DNA of 64,000 nucleotides from JADJLQ01 sp038251405 (GTDB taxonomy: Bacteria > Bacteroidota > Bacteroidia > Chitinophagales > Saprospiraceae). The notes under the pieces are model-generated. The model worked only from the letters and a program-made list of their open reading frames with translations. It was not told the origin of the DNA and ran no database searches. The DNA lies in contig JBBSBH010000001.1 in NCBI GenBank assembly GCA_038251405.1, positions 191,400-255,399 of the forward strand. Reading direction: 5' to 3'. Below are positions 18,596 to 26,131 of the stretch, piece by piece (position 1 is the stretch's first letter; every line of letters starts with the position of its first letter). The position numbers and the translations under genes are program-made.

Positions 18596-18679
18596 GCCGA
18601 AGTGGCGGAATTGGTAGACGCGCTGGACTCAAAATCCAGTGTCAGCAATGATGTAGGGGTTCGATTCCCCTCTTCGGTA
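18596..18679 (+). tRNA. tRNA-Leu (anticodon CAA)
   Basis: This 84-nt class II tRNA has acceptor GCCGAAG pairing with CTTCGGT (one G-U pair). The anticodon stem CTGGA/TCCAG encloses CTCAAAA, giving anticodon CAA (reads TTG). A long variable arm, TGTCAGCAATGATGT, and T arm AGGGGTTCGATTCCCCT follow. CCA is not encoded. A hairpin with a T-run follows directly. Confidence 0.97.
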
Positions 18680-18682
18680 CCG

Positions 18683-18715
18683 AAGGTTGATCGTTTTTCG
18701 GTCAACCTTTTTTCT
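18683..18715 (+). terminator. Rho-independent terminator after tRNA-Leu(CAA)
   Basis: An 11-bp stem, AAGGTTGATCG with CGGTCAACCTT (one T-G pair), encloses a five-base T loop and is followed by a T-rich run. It starts four bases after the tRNA and so separates it from the second tRNA-Leu. Confidence 0.75.
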
Positions 18716-18716
18716 T

Positions 18717-18724
18717 TAACTTTG
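18717..18724 (+). promoter_or_regulatory. -7 promoter element for tRNA-Leu(CAG)
   Basis: TAACTTTG matches TAnnTTTG exactly, immediately after the terminator and 18 bases before the second tRNA. The two tRNA-Leu genes therefore appear to be separate transcription units. Confidence 0.5.
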
Positions 18725-18742
18725 CATCCGTTGAAAGCAATT

Positions 18743-18826
18743 GCCGAAGTGGTGAAATTGGTAGACACGCACGTTTCAGAGGCGTGTGTCCGCAAGGATG
18801 TACGGGTTCGAGTCCCGTTTTCGGCA
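18743..18826 (+). tRNA. tRNA-Leu (anticodon CAG)
   Basis: This 84-nt class II tRNA has acceptor GCCGAAG pairing with TTTCGGC (one G-U pair). The anticodon stem CACGT/GCGTG encloses TTCAGAG, giving anticodon CAG (reads CTG). The variable arm is TGTCCGCAAGGATGT and the T arm ACGGGTTCGAGTCCCGT. It shares its acceptor and D-arm sequence with the upstream tRNA-Leu, which suggests an ancient duplication. Confidence 0.96.
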
Positions 18827-19360
18827 CTTTTACATTCAGTTAAATGATTGAAAATCAATGTATTAATAGTTGGTGCTTTATATTTGTCGACTGGTTTCTG
18901 AACAAAAAGCATTTAAAAAAGATTATGGTTTATAACCCGTCCCCAAATTTTGTGGGTAATTATAGGATGATACGGCTAAAAGTCAATATCTAATATTCAT
19001 ATCGGCCATAGGGCTAAAAGAACAACTAGAACAACTGACCTCATTTTAATATCCAGCCTTATTATATACCATTAAAACGGGGAGTAAGTGACTGTGCCAG
19101 AGGAATAAGAAATAGGCTCTAATTAATTGCTGGTAGGACATTAAATAATACTTGTTTATTAGTTTTCATCGTAAACCTTACGTTAGGAGTCCCTTTAAAA
19201 AATCATTAATTTATGTGATTGTCCATAATCGGCTTGCTGTCGAACTTTACATTATTATTTTATGCAAATCTTGAATTGACTTTTGAAAGAGAATATTAAA
19301 CCGGAATGGAGAAAATGAGCAACTAAATAAACCTTATTAATCATTCAAATAAAATCAATT
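18827..19360. other. Intergenic region, no gene recognised
   Basis: All frames are closed by frequent stops on both strands. The only structure seen is a short direct repeat, GGCTAAAAG, at 18974-18982 and 19012-19020. No promoter with the TAnnTTTG consensus was identified for the lipoprotein gene at 19361. Confidence 0.5.
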
Positions 19361-20146
19361 ATGAAAACAATCTTTTATCGCACTGCTTCCATCTTTATTG
19401 GACTTGTGCTTTTAAGTATTCTGTCTTGTTCAAAAGAAAATTCAGAAGGCCCTCTTACTGCATACCAGGTACCCAATGGGGCAATACATGAAATTCAAAA
19501 CATCCCTGCTGGTATCTATAAAGGAGCAGCAACCCATCTGCAACATGGTGTAGCCTATTCATGGTTAGAGTTCAAAGCTGTTGATGATCTGGACAATGTA
19601 GGGATTGTGCTCCCGATATCTGAATTGATTAATTCTTCTTCTCCTTCCATTGAAATAAGTCTGCCAAATGCAAACCAATACAAAGACATTTTTAATAAAA
19701 TCTTTGTAAATAGTAATTCAATGGATCCCATTTCCGGAATGCCCGGATCCGCTCATATCAGTTTTAATTTTTATTTAAATGAATCTCTATTTAATTCATC
19801 GGAAGATTGTAATATGCATCATGCATGGACGAACATGCCAGCTGGATATAGCCCAATATTAACACCAGGGGGTAATATCAATGGGTTAGATCAGTTATGG
19901 CAACCAGTGATAGAAACCAATGAAAGCCGGCAAATAGAATTATTGCTTGGATCTTCTCACGCGAGCCTTGCATTTTACAGTCCTACAGTATCTACAGAAG
20001 TATTGTTGAATCATCCCGATTTCATTGGAGAAATACCCCTACCTCCAACAATGACACCATTTCGTTATTATCCAACGGCATATCATATTAAACAGGTGGA
20101 TAATGATCTTATCGTTAAGCTTGAAAAATTTGTACTTAAAAATTGA
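19361..20146 (+). CDS. Hypothetical lipoprotein, possibly TTHB210/DUF5602-like
   Basis: The 261-residue protein starts with a lipoprotein signal ending LLSILSC (Cys23), so it should be anchored to a membrane. The mature part begins with a Gly/Ala-rich beta region and contains GSAHISFNFYLNES and PAGYSPILTPGG. These resemble the histidine/aromatic core and the P-x-GY-x-P segment of the TTHB210-like (DUF5602) family, but this is a weak resemblance made by eye. It has long intergenic stretches on both sides and stands alone. The next gene downstream encodes a sensor kinase. No function can be assigned. Confidence 0.7.
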   Translation: MKTIFYRTASIFIGLVLLSILSCSKENSEGPLTAYQVPNGAIHEIQNIPAGIYKGAATHLQHGVAYSWLEFKAVDDLDNVGIVLPISELINSSSPSIEISLPNANQYKDIFNKIFVNSNSMDPISGMPGSAHISFNFYLNESLFNSSEDCNMHHAWTNMPAGYSPILTPGGNINGLDQLWQPVIETNESRQIELLLGSSHASLAFYSPTVSTEVLLNHPDFIGEIPLPPTMTPFRYYPTAYHIKQVDNDLIVKLEKFVLKN

Positions 20147-20498
20147 ACATGTATTATAAAAATGAATAGACTTAATTGAATCGAGACCTCTTACCTGAGC
20201 AATTCTTTAGAAAATTCCGTTGATGGACATCTGACCTAAATGTATGATTAGGTACTATATATTTGGCTAAATAATCCGAATGGATTTACAGATAAAGTTT
20301 TTCCATCAAGTGCTTCCTGAATTCACTATGTGATTTTGGGGAGCACTGATTTTTTTAAGCTATTTAAAAAGGATATCGTAGAATGGGATATCCCTGATAA
20401 ATAAAAATAAATGTAAATTAAAGGGATGAAGATGTTATAAACAGGTTAGTAAAATATAAAGTACTGTTTTCCATTTTTTCAGTATTTAATCTTGAAAG
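20147..20498. other. Intergenic region before the sensor kinase
   Basis: This AT-rich stretch has no open frame of note. A TATATTTG motif at 20258-20265 matches the -7 consensus but lies about 230 bases upstream of the kinase start, so its relevance is doubtful. A short self-complementary pair of GGATATC/GGATATCC sequences lies near 20370-20390. Confidence 0.4.
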
Positions 20499-23400
20499 AT
20501 GAAAAGGAGGCTGGCCAATACAATGAATAATTTAATAAACAGGAAGGTTTGTAAGCTTCACCTTGTATTATTTTTACTTCCTGCGTGTAATCCCAAATAT
20601 GAAAATAATAAACCTGTTTCTCTTGGTCCAAAAATAGTTGAAACTCGTGGCTATGAAGTACCCAAAGACAGCATGGCCGAACCTAGAGTGATACAAGCCG
20701 GAAAACCAAAGGTTGTAAAAGCCGGCATACCCAAAGTATTCTATATCAATACGAATGTGCACCCCGCCGGCAACCCTAAAGTTATTACTGCAGGTATTCC
20801 CAAAGTTTGCACACCAGGACAGGATGGTTTTTCTTTGCCTGAAAAAGTGCCTGCTATCGGCAGACCATATCCTGCTGGCATTCCTGAGGAAGTGATAGCC
20901 AGGGAGGCTTACAGCAAGGAGCAGAACCCACAAAACTTTAGTTCCTTTGGCAAACTGCAGGGATTAAAAAATAACGTAATTTATTGTATGCTTCAGGATA
21001 AAAATGGAAATCTCTGGTTTGGCACTCAAGGCGGAGGAGTGATTAAATACGATGGAAAGAGCTTTAGCCAGTTTACCGAAAAACAAGGCCTAAGCCAGTT
21101 TGTAAGGAGCATTCTGGAAGATAAAAGTGGAAATCTTTGGTTCGGTACCTGGACTAAAGGGGTGATTAAATACGATGGCAAAAGTTTCATCCAGTTTACA
21201 GAAAAAGACGGGTTGAGTAATAATTATATTCTTAGTATCCTGGAAGCTAAAGATGGAACTTTTTGGTTCGGAACTATGTATGGCGGAGTAAATAAGTACG
21301 ATGGGAAAAGTTTTACTCATTTTACTACAAAAGAAGGGCTGAGTAGTAATCATGTAGAATGTATCCTGGAAGATAAAAACAGAAATCTCTGGTTCGGTAC
21401 GGACGCTGGTATAAATAAATATGATGGCAAGAGTTTTACTCATTTTACTACAAAGGAAGGGCTGAGTAATAATATTGTGCTAAGTATCCTGGAAGATAAA
21501 AGGGGCAATCTTTGGTTTGGTACAAAGGCTGGCGTAAATAAATATGACGCGACTAGTGACGCTGGCAACAGCCTGCCTGCCGGACAGGCAAGTTTTACTC
21601 ATTTTACTACAAAGGAGGGGCTGAGTAGTAATTCTGTCCTAAGTATACTGGAAGATAAATGCGGCAATATTTGGTTTGGCACTGGGGGGGGAGGGGTGAG
21701 TAAATATGACGCGTCTGCTGACGCTGGCAAAAGCCTGCCTGCCGGACAGGCAAGTTTTACTCATTTTACTGAAAAAGAAGGCTTAAGTAATAGTACTGTA
21801 AGCAATATCCTTGAAGATAAAAACGGAAATCTGTGGTTTGGCACAGAGGGAGGAGGTGTAAGTAAATATTATGGAAGACGATTTACCCATTATACTGAAA
21901 AGGAAAGAATGAACATAAACGAGGTTTATTGTATTCTTCAAGATAAAAGGGGCAACATTTGGTTCGGTACCAGAAATGGTGGAGTAAAAAGGTACGATGG
22001 AAAAAGTTTTACTTATTTTACTACAAAAGAAGGACTCATCAATAATAGAGTACAGAGTATTCTGGAAGATAAAGTCGGTAACCTTTGGTTTGGCACAGAA
22101 GGGGGCGTATGTAAATTCACTGGTAAAGAGTTTACCTATTTTACTGACAAAGAAGGACTATGCAATAATGATGTAAAGTGTATCTTGGAAGACAAAGAGG
22201 GTAATCTATGGTTTGGCACTAATGGCGGAGGGGTAAGTAAATTCACGGGTAAAGAGTTTATTCAATTTACCAAAAAAGAAGGCTTGAGCATTGAAGGTCC
22301 CTTGAGTCTTCTGGAAGACAAAAATGGCAATCTTTGGTTTTGCGGTTTTAACGGGGGAGTGAGTAAATATGACGCGTCCGGTGACGATGGCAAAAGCCTG
22401 TCTACCGGACAGGCAAGATTTACTCATTTTACCATGAAGGAAGGTCTTAGCCATAATGATGTAAGGAGTATTATAGAAGATAAAAGCGGTAACATATGGT
22501 TCGGAACTTTAGGTGGAGGTGTGATTAGATATGATGGCACCAGACTCACTATTTTTACTGTAAAGGAAGGCCTTAGTAATAATTATGTAAGGAGTCTTCT
22601 GCAAGATAAAAGTGAAAACATCTGGATAGGAACAAATTTTGGGCTAAACAAATTAGAGAAAAACCAATTATCAGTAGTTAATAAGTCCTTTGCTTCGACT
22701 GAATCCGAAATTATTTTTAAAACATACACAGATGAAGATGGTTTTACCGGTATTGGTGTAAATGTTGGAAAGACAATTTTTGAAGCCAGGGACGGCACTA
22801 TTTGGATAGGGGCCGACGATAGATTAACTGCGTTCCATCCTGGAGTGGAAACACAGGATACCACAGGGCCAAACATCCAACTTACAAGCCTCACACTTTT
22901 TAATGAAAATATACCCTGGCAAGAGTTTATGCTCAATCAAGAAGGGAACAACCAAAGGTCGGTGCTAAAAGATACCAGTATTGTGTTAGGCAATGGCGTA
23001 GCACTCCATGATTTTCATTTTGATAGTGTAAGCAAATGGTATGGGTTACCGGAGCACTTAAGCCTGGCGTACAATAATAATAACCTCACTTTTCAGTTTG
23101 TGGGGATCACCATCCAATCACCCAAAAAAGTAAAATACCAATACAAACTTGAAGGCCTTGATCAAAACTGGAGTGCTGCAACTAATCATAGCGAGGTGAC
23201 TTATAGTATTCTGCCACCAAACAAGTATACATTTAAAGTAAAAGCTATTAATGGTGATGGTTATTGGAGCAAGGAATTGAATTATAGTTTTATTATTCGG
23301 CCACCCTGGTGGTCCACCTGGTGGTTCAGAATGATAAGTATGACTATGTCAATAGCTTTAATTGTTTTAATCCTGTATGTATGGTTACAATTTAAATTCC

Positions 23401-24059
23401 GGCAAAAATTGAAAGTGGAATTGATCCGGCAAAAATTAGCTGCCGACTTGCATGACGAGATTGGTTCTAATCTAAGCAGTATGGCTTTTTCGGCAGAACT
23501 CGCAAAAATGAAATTAAATGGAACACGACAGGATATTGAAGTCTTGCTTAATAATTTGGTATCCAGCTCCAGGGAAACCACTTCTTTGATAAGTGAAACG
23601 ATTTGGTCGTTGAATCCCAAAAACGACTCCTTTGATAAATTAATGGAGCACATGAAAGATTTTACATATCAGATCCTGGCTTCCAAAGAAATCACCTGTC
23701 AATTCGATTCAAATGATAAGGAGCCGTTACCATTGTTGGATCTTGAACAAAGAAGAAATATTTATTTGATTTATAAAGAGGCTATTCATAATATTGCCAA
23801 ACACTCCAAAGCAAGCCAGGTACATATCCTGATAGAAACCTTGCAGGATCATCTAAGTATTGAAATTTCTGATAATGGTATTGGATTTGATATCACAAAA
23901 TCACATCAGGGAAATGGGCTGAATAATTTTAAAGCAAGGTCAGGTGACTCCTGTGAAGTTCATTTTTCCTCAGAGATTGGCAAAGGAACCGTCGTACATA
24001 TTATGGTCAATTATGCAGTAGACTTAAAACGACAAAAAGAAAAAGAAAAAAACAAGTAA
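20499..24059 (+). CDS. Sensor histidine kinase with Reg_prop beta-propeller and Y_Y_Y domain
   Basis: The 1186-residue protein is a ligand-sensing two-component kinase. After a signal with a lipobox-like LLPAC (Cys30) come AGxPKV-type Pro-rich repeats (about 58-107), then about 14 Reg_prop motifs (NLWFGT..GGGVxKYDGKSF), spaced about 42 residues and forming one 14-bladed or two 7-bladed propellers. A Y_Y_Y domain follows at about 865-930, then one membrane helix (about 935-965). The cytoplasmic part has the HisKA_3 box AADLHDEIGSNLS with phospho-acceptor His985, and an HATPase_c domain with the N-box near 1095 and DNGIGFD. A NarL-type regulator gene follows after 55 bases and is the likely partner. 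Three blades contain odd inserts, described as separate repeats. An internal ATG at 20523 is an alternative start. Confidence 0.93.
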   Translation: MKRRLANTMNNLINRKVCKLHLVLFLLPACNPKYENNKPVSLGPKIVETRGYEVPKDSMAEPRVIQAGKPKVVKAGIPKVFYINTNVHPAGNPKVITAGIPKVCTPGQDGFSLPEKVPAIGRPYPAGIPEEVIAREAYSKEQNPQNFSSFGKLQGLKNNVIYCMLQDKNGNLWFGTQGGGVIKYDGKSFSQFTEKQGLSQFVRSILEDKSGNLWFGTWTKGVIKYDGKSFIQFTEKDGLSNNYILSILEAKDGTFWFGTMYGGVNKYDGKSFTHFTTKEGLSSNHVECILEDKNRNLWFGTDAGINKYDGKSFTHFTTKEGLSNNIVLSILEDKRGNLWFGTKAGVNKYDATSDAGNSLPAGQASFTHFTTKEGLSSNSVLSILEDKCGNIWFGTGGGGVSKYDASADAGKSLPAGQASFTHFTEKEGLSNSTVSNILEDKNGNLWFGTEGGGVSKYYGRRFTHYTEKERMNINEVYCILQDKRGNIWFGTRNGGVKRYDGKSFTYFTTKEGLINNRVQSILEDKVGNLWFGTEGGVCKFTGKEFTYFTDKEGLCNNDVKCILEDKEGNLWFGTNGGGVSKFTGKEFIQFTKKEGLSIEGPLSLLEDKNGNLWFCGFNGGVSKYDASGDDGKSLSTGQARFTHFTMKEGLSHNDVRSIIEDKSGNIWFGTLGGGVIRYDGTRLTIFTVKEGLSNNYVRSLLQDKSENIWIGTNFGLNKLEKNQLSVVNKSFASTESEIIFKTYTDEDGFTGIGVNVGKTIFEARDGTIWIGADDRLTAFHPGVETQDTTGPNIQLTSLTLFNENIPWQEFMLNQEGNNQRSVLKDTSIVLGNGVALHDFHFDSVSKWYGLPEHLSLAYNNNNLTFQFVGITIQSPKKVKYQYKLEGLDQNWSAATNHSEVTYSILPPNKYTFKVKAINGDGYWSKELNYSFIIRPPWWSTWWFRMISMTMSIALIVLILYVWLQFKFRQKLKVELIRQKLAADLHDEIGSNLSSMAFSAELAKMKLNGTRQDIEVLLNNLVSSSRETTSLISETIWSLNPKNDSFDKLMEHMKDFTYQILASKEITCQFDSNDKEPLPLLDLEQRRNIYLIYKEAIHNIAKHSKASQVHILIETLQDHLSIEISDNGIGFDITKSHQGNGLNNFKARSGDSCEVHFSSEIGKGTVVHIMVNYAVDLKRQKEKEKNK
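21546..21592 (+). repeat. In-frame palindromic insert, copy 1, in a propeller blade
   Basis: Between the conserved KYD and SFTHF codons, where other blades have only GK, this blade has 14 residues, including SLPAGQA. The DNA contains a degraded GCGAC-N4-GACGC arm and the hairpin TGCCTG-CCGGA-CAGGCA. Compared with uninterrupted blades the net gain is 36 bases, so the frame is kept. Confidence 0.7.
21708..21754 (+). repeat. In-frame palindromic insert, copy 2
   Basis: This is the best-preserved copy. Two adjacent inverted repeats are visible: GCGTC-TGCT-GACGC, then TGCCTG-CCGGA-CAGGCA. They encode a 14-residue insert ending SLPAGQA at the same blade position as copy 1, again with a 36-base gain. 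Confidence 0.72.
22371..22417 (+). repeat. In-frame palindromic insert, copy 3 (decayed)
   Basis: This copy lies at the same blade position, with GCGTC-CGGT-GACGA and a weakened second hairpin (CTGTCTACCGGACAGGCA). It encodes a 14-residue insert ending SLSTGQA. The decay suggests it is older or under less constraint. Confidence 0.62.
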
Positions 24060-24114
24060 AATTGATAGGCACATTTATTAGGGTTATTACACTTTATATT
24101 TATATACCCTTAGA

Positions 24115-24750
24115 ATGATTAAAATTTTAATTTTTGAAGACAATAAGCCCTTCCGAACTAACCTAACGGAATTTTTAAATAGTACGAATGATATAGCGGT
24201 ATTAGGTGCTTTTAGTGATGCCCGTGATGTCATAAGTCTAATTAAAAAATTCCATCCCGATTTGGTATTAATGGATATTCAAATGCCTTTTATTTCGGGC
24301 CTTAATGCTTTATCCATCATTAAAAAACACAATCAGGAAATTAAAGTTCTAATCCAATCCATTCATTCTGATGATGATAAGATATTTAATGCCGTATGTA
24401 ATGGGGCATCCGGGTATATTTTGAAAAATGCGGGACCCGATCAATATCTTCGATCAATCAAAGAAGTCATGTCGGGTGGCTCGCCACTTTCCCCTTCAAT
24501 CGCCACCAGAGTACTTACTTTTTTTCAAAGTCAAATAGGTACAGTACAAACACCTTATATCGAGCTTTCTTCGAGAGAAAAAGAATTATTAATTTATCTT
24601 TCTAAAGGTAAAAGTTATAAAATGATTGCGGAGGCATGTTATATAAGTATAAATACCGTGAACACACATATGATGCATATTTATCACAAATTGCATGTAA
24701 ACTCAGCCACGGAAGCATTGGCTAAGGCCAGGGATAATAAATTGATATGA
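24115..24750 (+). CDS. NarL/FixJ-type response regulator
   Basis: The 211-residue DNA-binding response regulator has a receiver domain at residues 1-120, with the acidic pair Glu8/Asp9, phospho-acceptor Asp54 (LVLMDIQMP) and Lys104. A LuxR-type helix-turn-helix follows at about 145-205 (LSSREKELLIYLSKGKSYKMIAEA, quoted in part as LSSREKELLIYLSKGKS, then SINTVNTHMMHIYHKL). It lies 55 bases downstream of the propeller kinase gene on the same strand, so it is very likely that kinase's output. Target genes are unknown; the lipoprotein gene at 19361 is a candidate only by proximity. Confidence 0.94.
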   Translation: MIKILIFEDNKPFRTNLTEFLNSTNDIAVLGAFSDARDVISLIKKFHPDLVLMDIQMPFISGLNALSIIKKHNQEIKVLIQSIHSDDDKIFNAVCNGASGYILKNAGPDQYLRSIKEVMSGGSPLSPSIATRVLTFFQSQIGTVQTPYIELSSREKELLIYLSKGKSYKMIAEACYISINTVNTHMMHIYHKLHVNSATEALAKARDNKLI

Positions 24751-25110
24751 GATCTGCGATCGATAAATGAGTCCATATTTTAACCACTTTCAATTCAAAA
24801 AACTTCAAATTGATCTATTCATGCAATACCCAAATAATGAAGGCAATAAATTGATGTGTTAAACTTACCAAGGTTAAGTCACAGGTACTCTACAGCTACG
24901 ACAAGTACCATCAGTGCATCCATGGAATTGCGGCATGATATTTTATGACAAAATGATTAGTTTGGTTTATGGAATTGAAATGTAATTGATTTTGGAGCTT
25001 GCTTTCATATCGACAATTTGATTGAGATCGCAATCAAATTACCTGCCATTACATCCGAATGAAGTATATATCGGTTAATCTCTTTACCGACCTAAAATAT
25101 TGGCGTCAAG
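24751..25110. other. Intergenic region between convergent genes
   Basis: No coding frame is seen here. The region lies between the regulator and the DUF547 lipoprotein gene, whose 3' ends face each other. It contains one clear inverted repeat, listed separately. Confidence 0.5.
25015..25040. repeat. Perfect 10-bp inverted repeat
   Basis: AATTTGATTG and CAATCAAATT enclose the six-base spacer AGATCG. There is no T-run on either side, so it is not a typical terminator. It could be a regulator site or an RNA 3'-end structure shared by the convergent transcripts. Confidence 0.55.
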
Positions 25111-25986
25111 CTATTTTTTCTCATTCAAGTTCCAGTCATAAGCCAAATAATCCAATGAAGCGCCTTCATTGATTTTGACTTTTGCATACTGATTGATATA
25201 AGCAATTAAAGATTTACCTGTCCATTTTTTCATATCGCCACCATACCAATTGAAAATGGATGATAGCATTGGTTTTTTAGCATCAGTCTTATTTCGTGAA
25301 GGGTCATTGATGAAGTCTTTTGCCTGCTCTTCCAGTTGTTTGTCTAATAAAGTTCCTGTATAAGCTTCATTTCGAAGCTTTGGGCAGCTCTGGGATGCAC
25401 AGTTTAAAGCAAAGTGAATTCTTGGCTCGGTAAAATCCTTGCGAAGCGTTTTATGTTCGATATCATTTAAACTCATTTTTTTCCCATCAATGGCAAAGAA
25501 ATTTTTATCCCAGGGTGTATTAATAAAAATGACTTGCACTTTTGGTCCAATGTCCTTAATACTTTTTACCGGGTAGTTATCCAATATAAGTTTTATGGTG
25601 AAAGCATTATAGGCATTTAGCCAATAGGCTATCTGATCGTTTTTAGACCACTTGGAAGTGGGGGCATTTTTAGACAGTAAAGCCAGATAAGCGTCAAGAT
25701 CTTTTACATCATCCTTGAATCCTTTATAATCAACCAGGCCATCGTTGGAAACATGCTTTTTCAGTAGTATAGTCCATTGATCATGAGATAAGGGATCAGT
25801 ACTTGTTTGTTTTCCTTCTTGATTTTCAGTAGTAATTAGTTGGCTGGTAGCAGGTGCAGCTTCTTTTTTCAAATCTACTTTAGGCAATTCAGGCTTTTTA
25901 CCTGTCGAAGTGCAACCTATATTGGAGATAAAGAGTAAGCCTAATAAAACAGGCAAACTGCAATAATGTAAACTGAATTTTTTCAT
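25111..25986 (-). CDS. DUF547-domain lipoprotein
   Basis: The 291-residue protein has a lipoprotein signal ending FISNIGC and a polar linker to about residue 65. A DUF547 domain (PF04784-like) follows, with the motifs VDYKGF, WLNAYNAFTIKLILDNYP, DIEHKTLR, RIHFALNCASQSCPKLR and a Cys pair. DUF547 proteins are widespread exported proteins of unknown function; the conserved Asn/His/Cys residues have led to suggestions of a papain-like or transglutaminase-like fold, which I cannot verify here. It is monocistronic, divergent from nothing close, and convergent with the regulator gene. Confidence 0.9.
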   Translation of the reverse strand: MKKFSLHYCSLPVLLGLLFISNIGCTSTGKKPELPKVDLKKEAAPATSQLITTENQEGKQTSTDPLSHDQWTILLKKHVSNDGLVDYKGFKDDVKDLDAYLALLSKNAPTSKWSKNDQIAYWLNAYNAFTIKLILDNYPVKSIKDIGPKVQVIFINTPWDKNFFAIDGKKMSLNDIEHKTLRKDFTEPRIHFALNCASQSCPKLRNEAYTGTLLDKQLEEQAKDFINDPSRNKTDAKKPMLSSIFNWYGGDMKKWTGKSLIAYINQYAKVKINEGASLDYLAYDWNLNEKK

Positions 25987-26131
25987 ATACTGTTTACGGG
26001 CAAAGTATTAAAAAAGTTTCAATATTAAGAAATCATTATTCAATAACAGTACTGATTCTTAAATACGTATTAAAAAGTATTTTTCAAGGCTGGTATTACC
26101 AAATTATGTTTAGTGTCATTGAATTAGAAAT

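Noticed and set aside
18562..18912. A 116-codon minus-strand frame across both tRNA-Leu genes
   Set aside because: It is the antisense of two clear tRNA genes. Peptides rich in Thr, Arg and Ser are the usual false product of such regions.
20258..20265. TATATTTG as promoter of the sensor kinase
   Set aside because: It matches the consensus but is about 230 bases upstream in AT-rich DNA, where chance matches are common.
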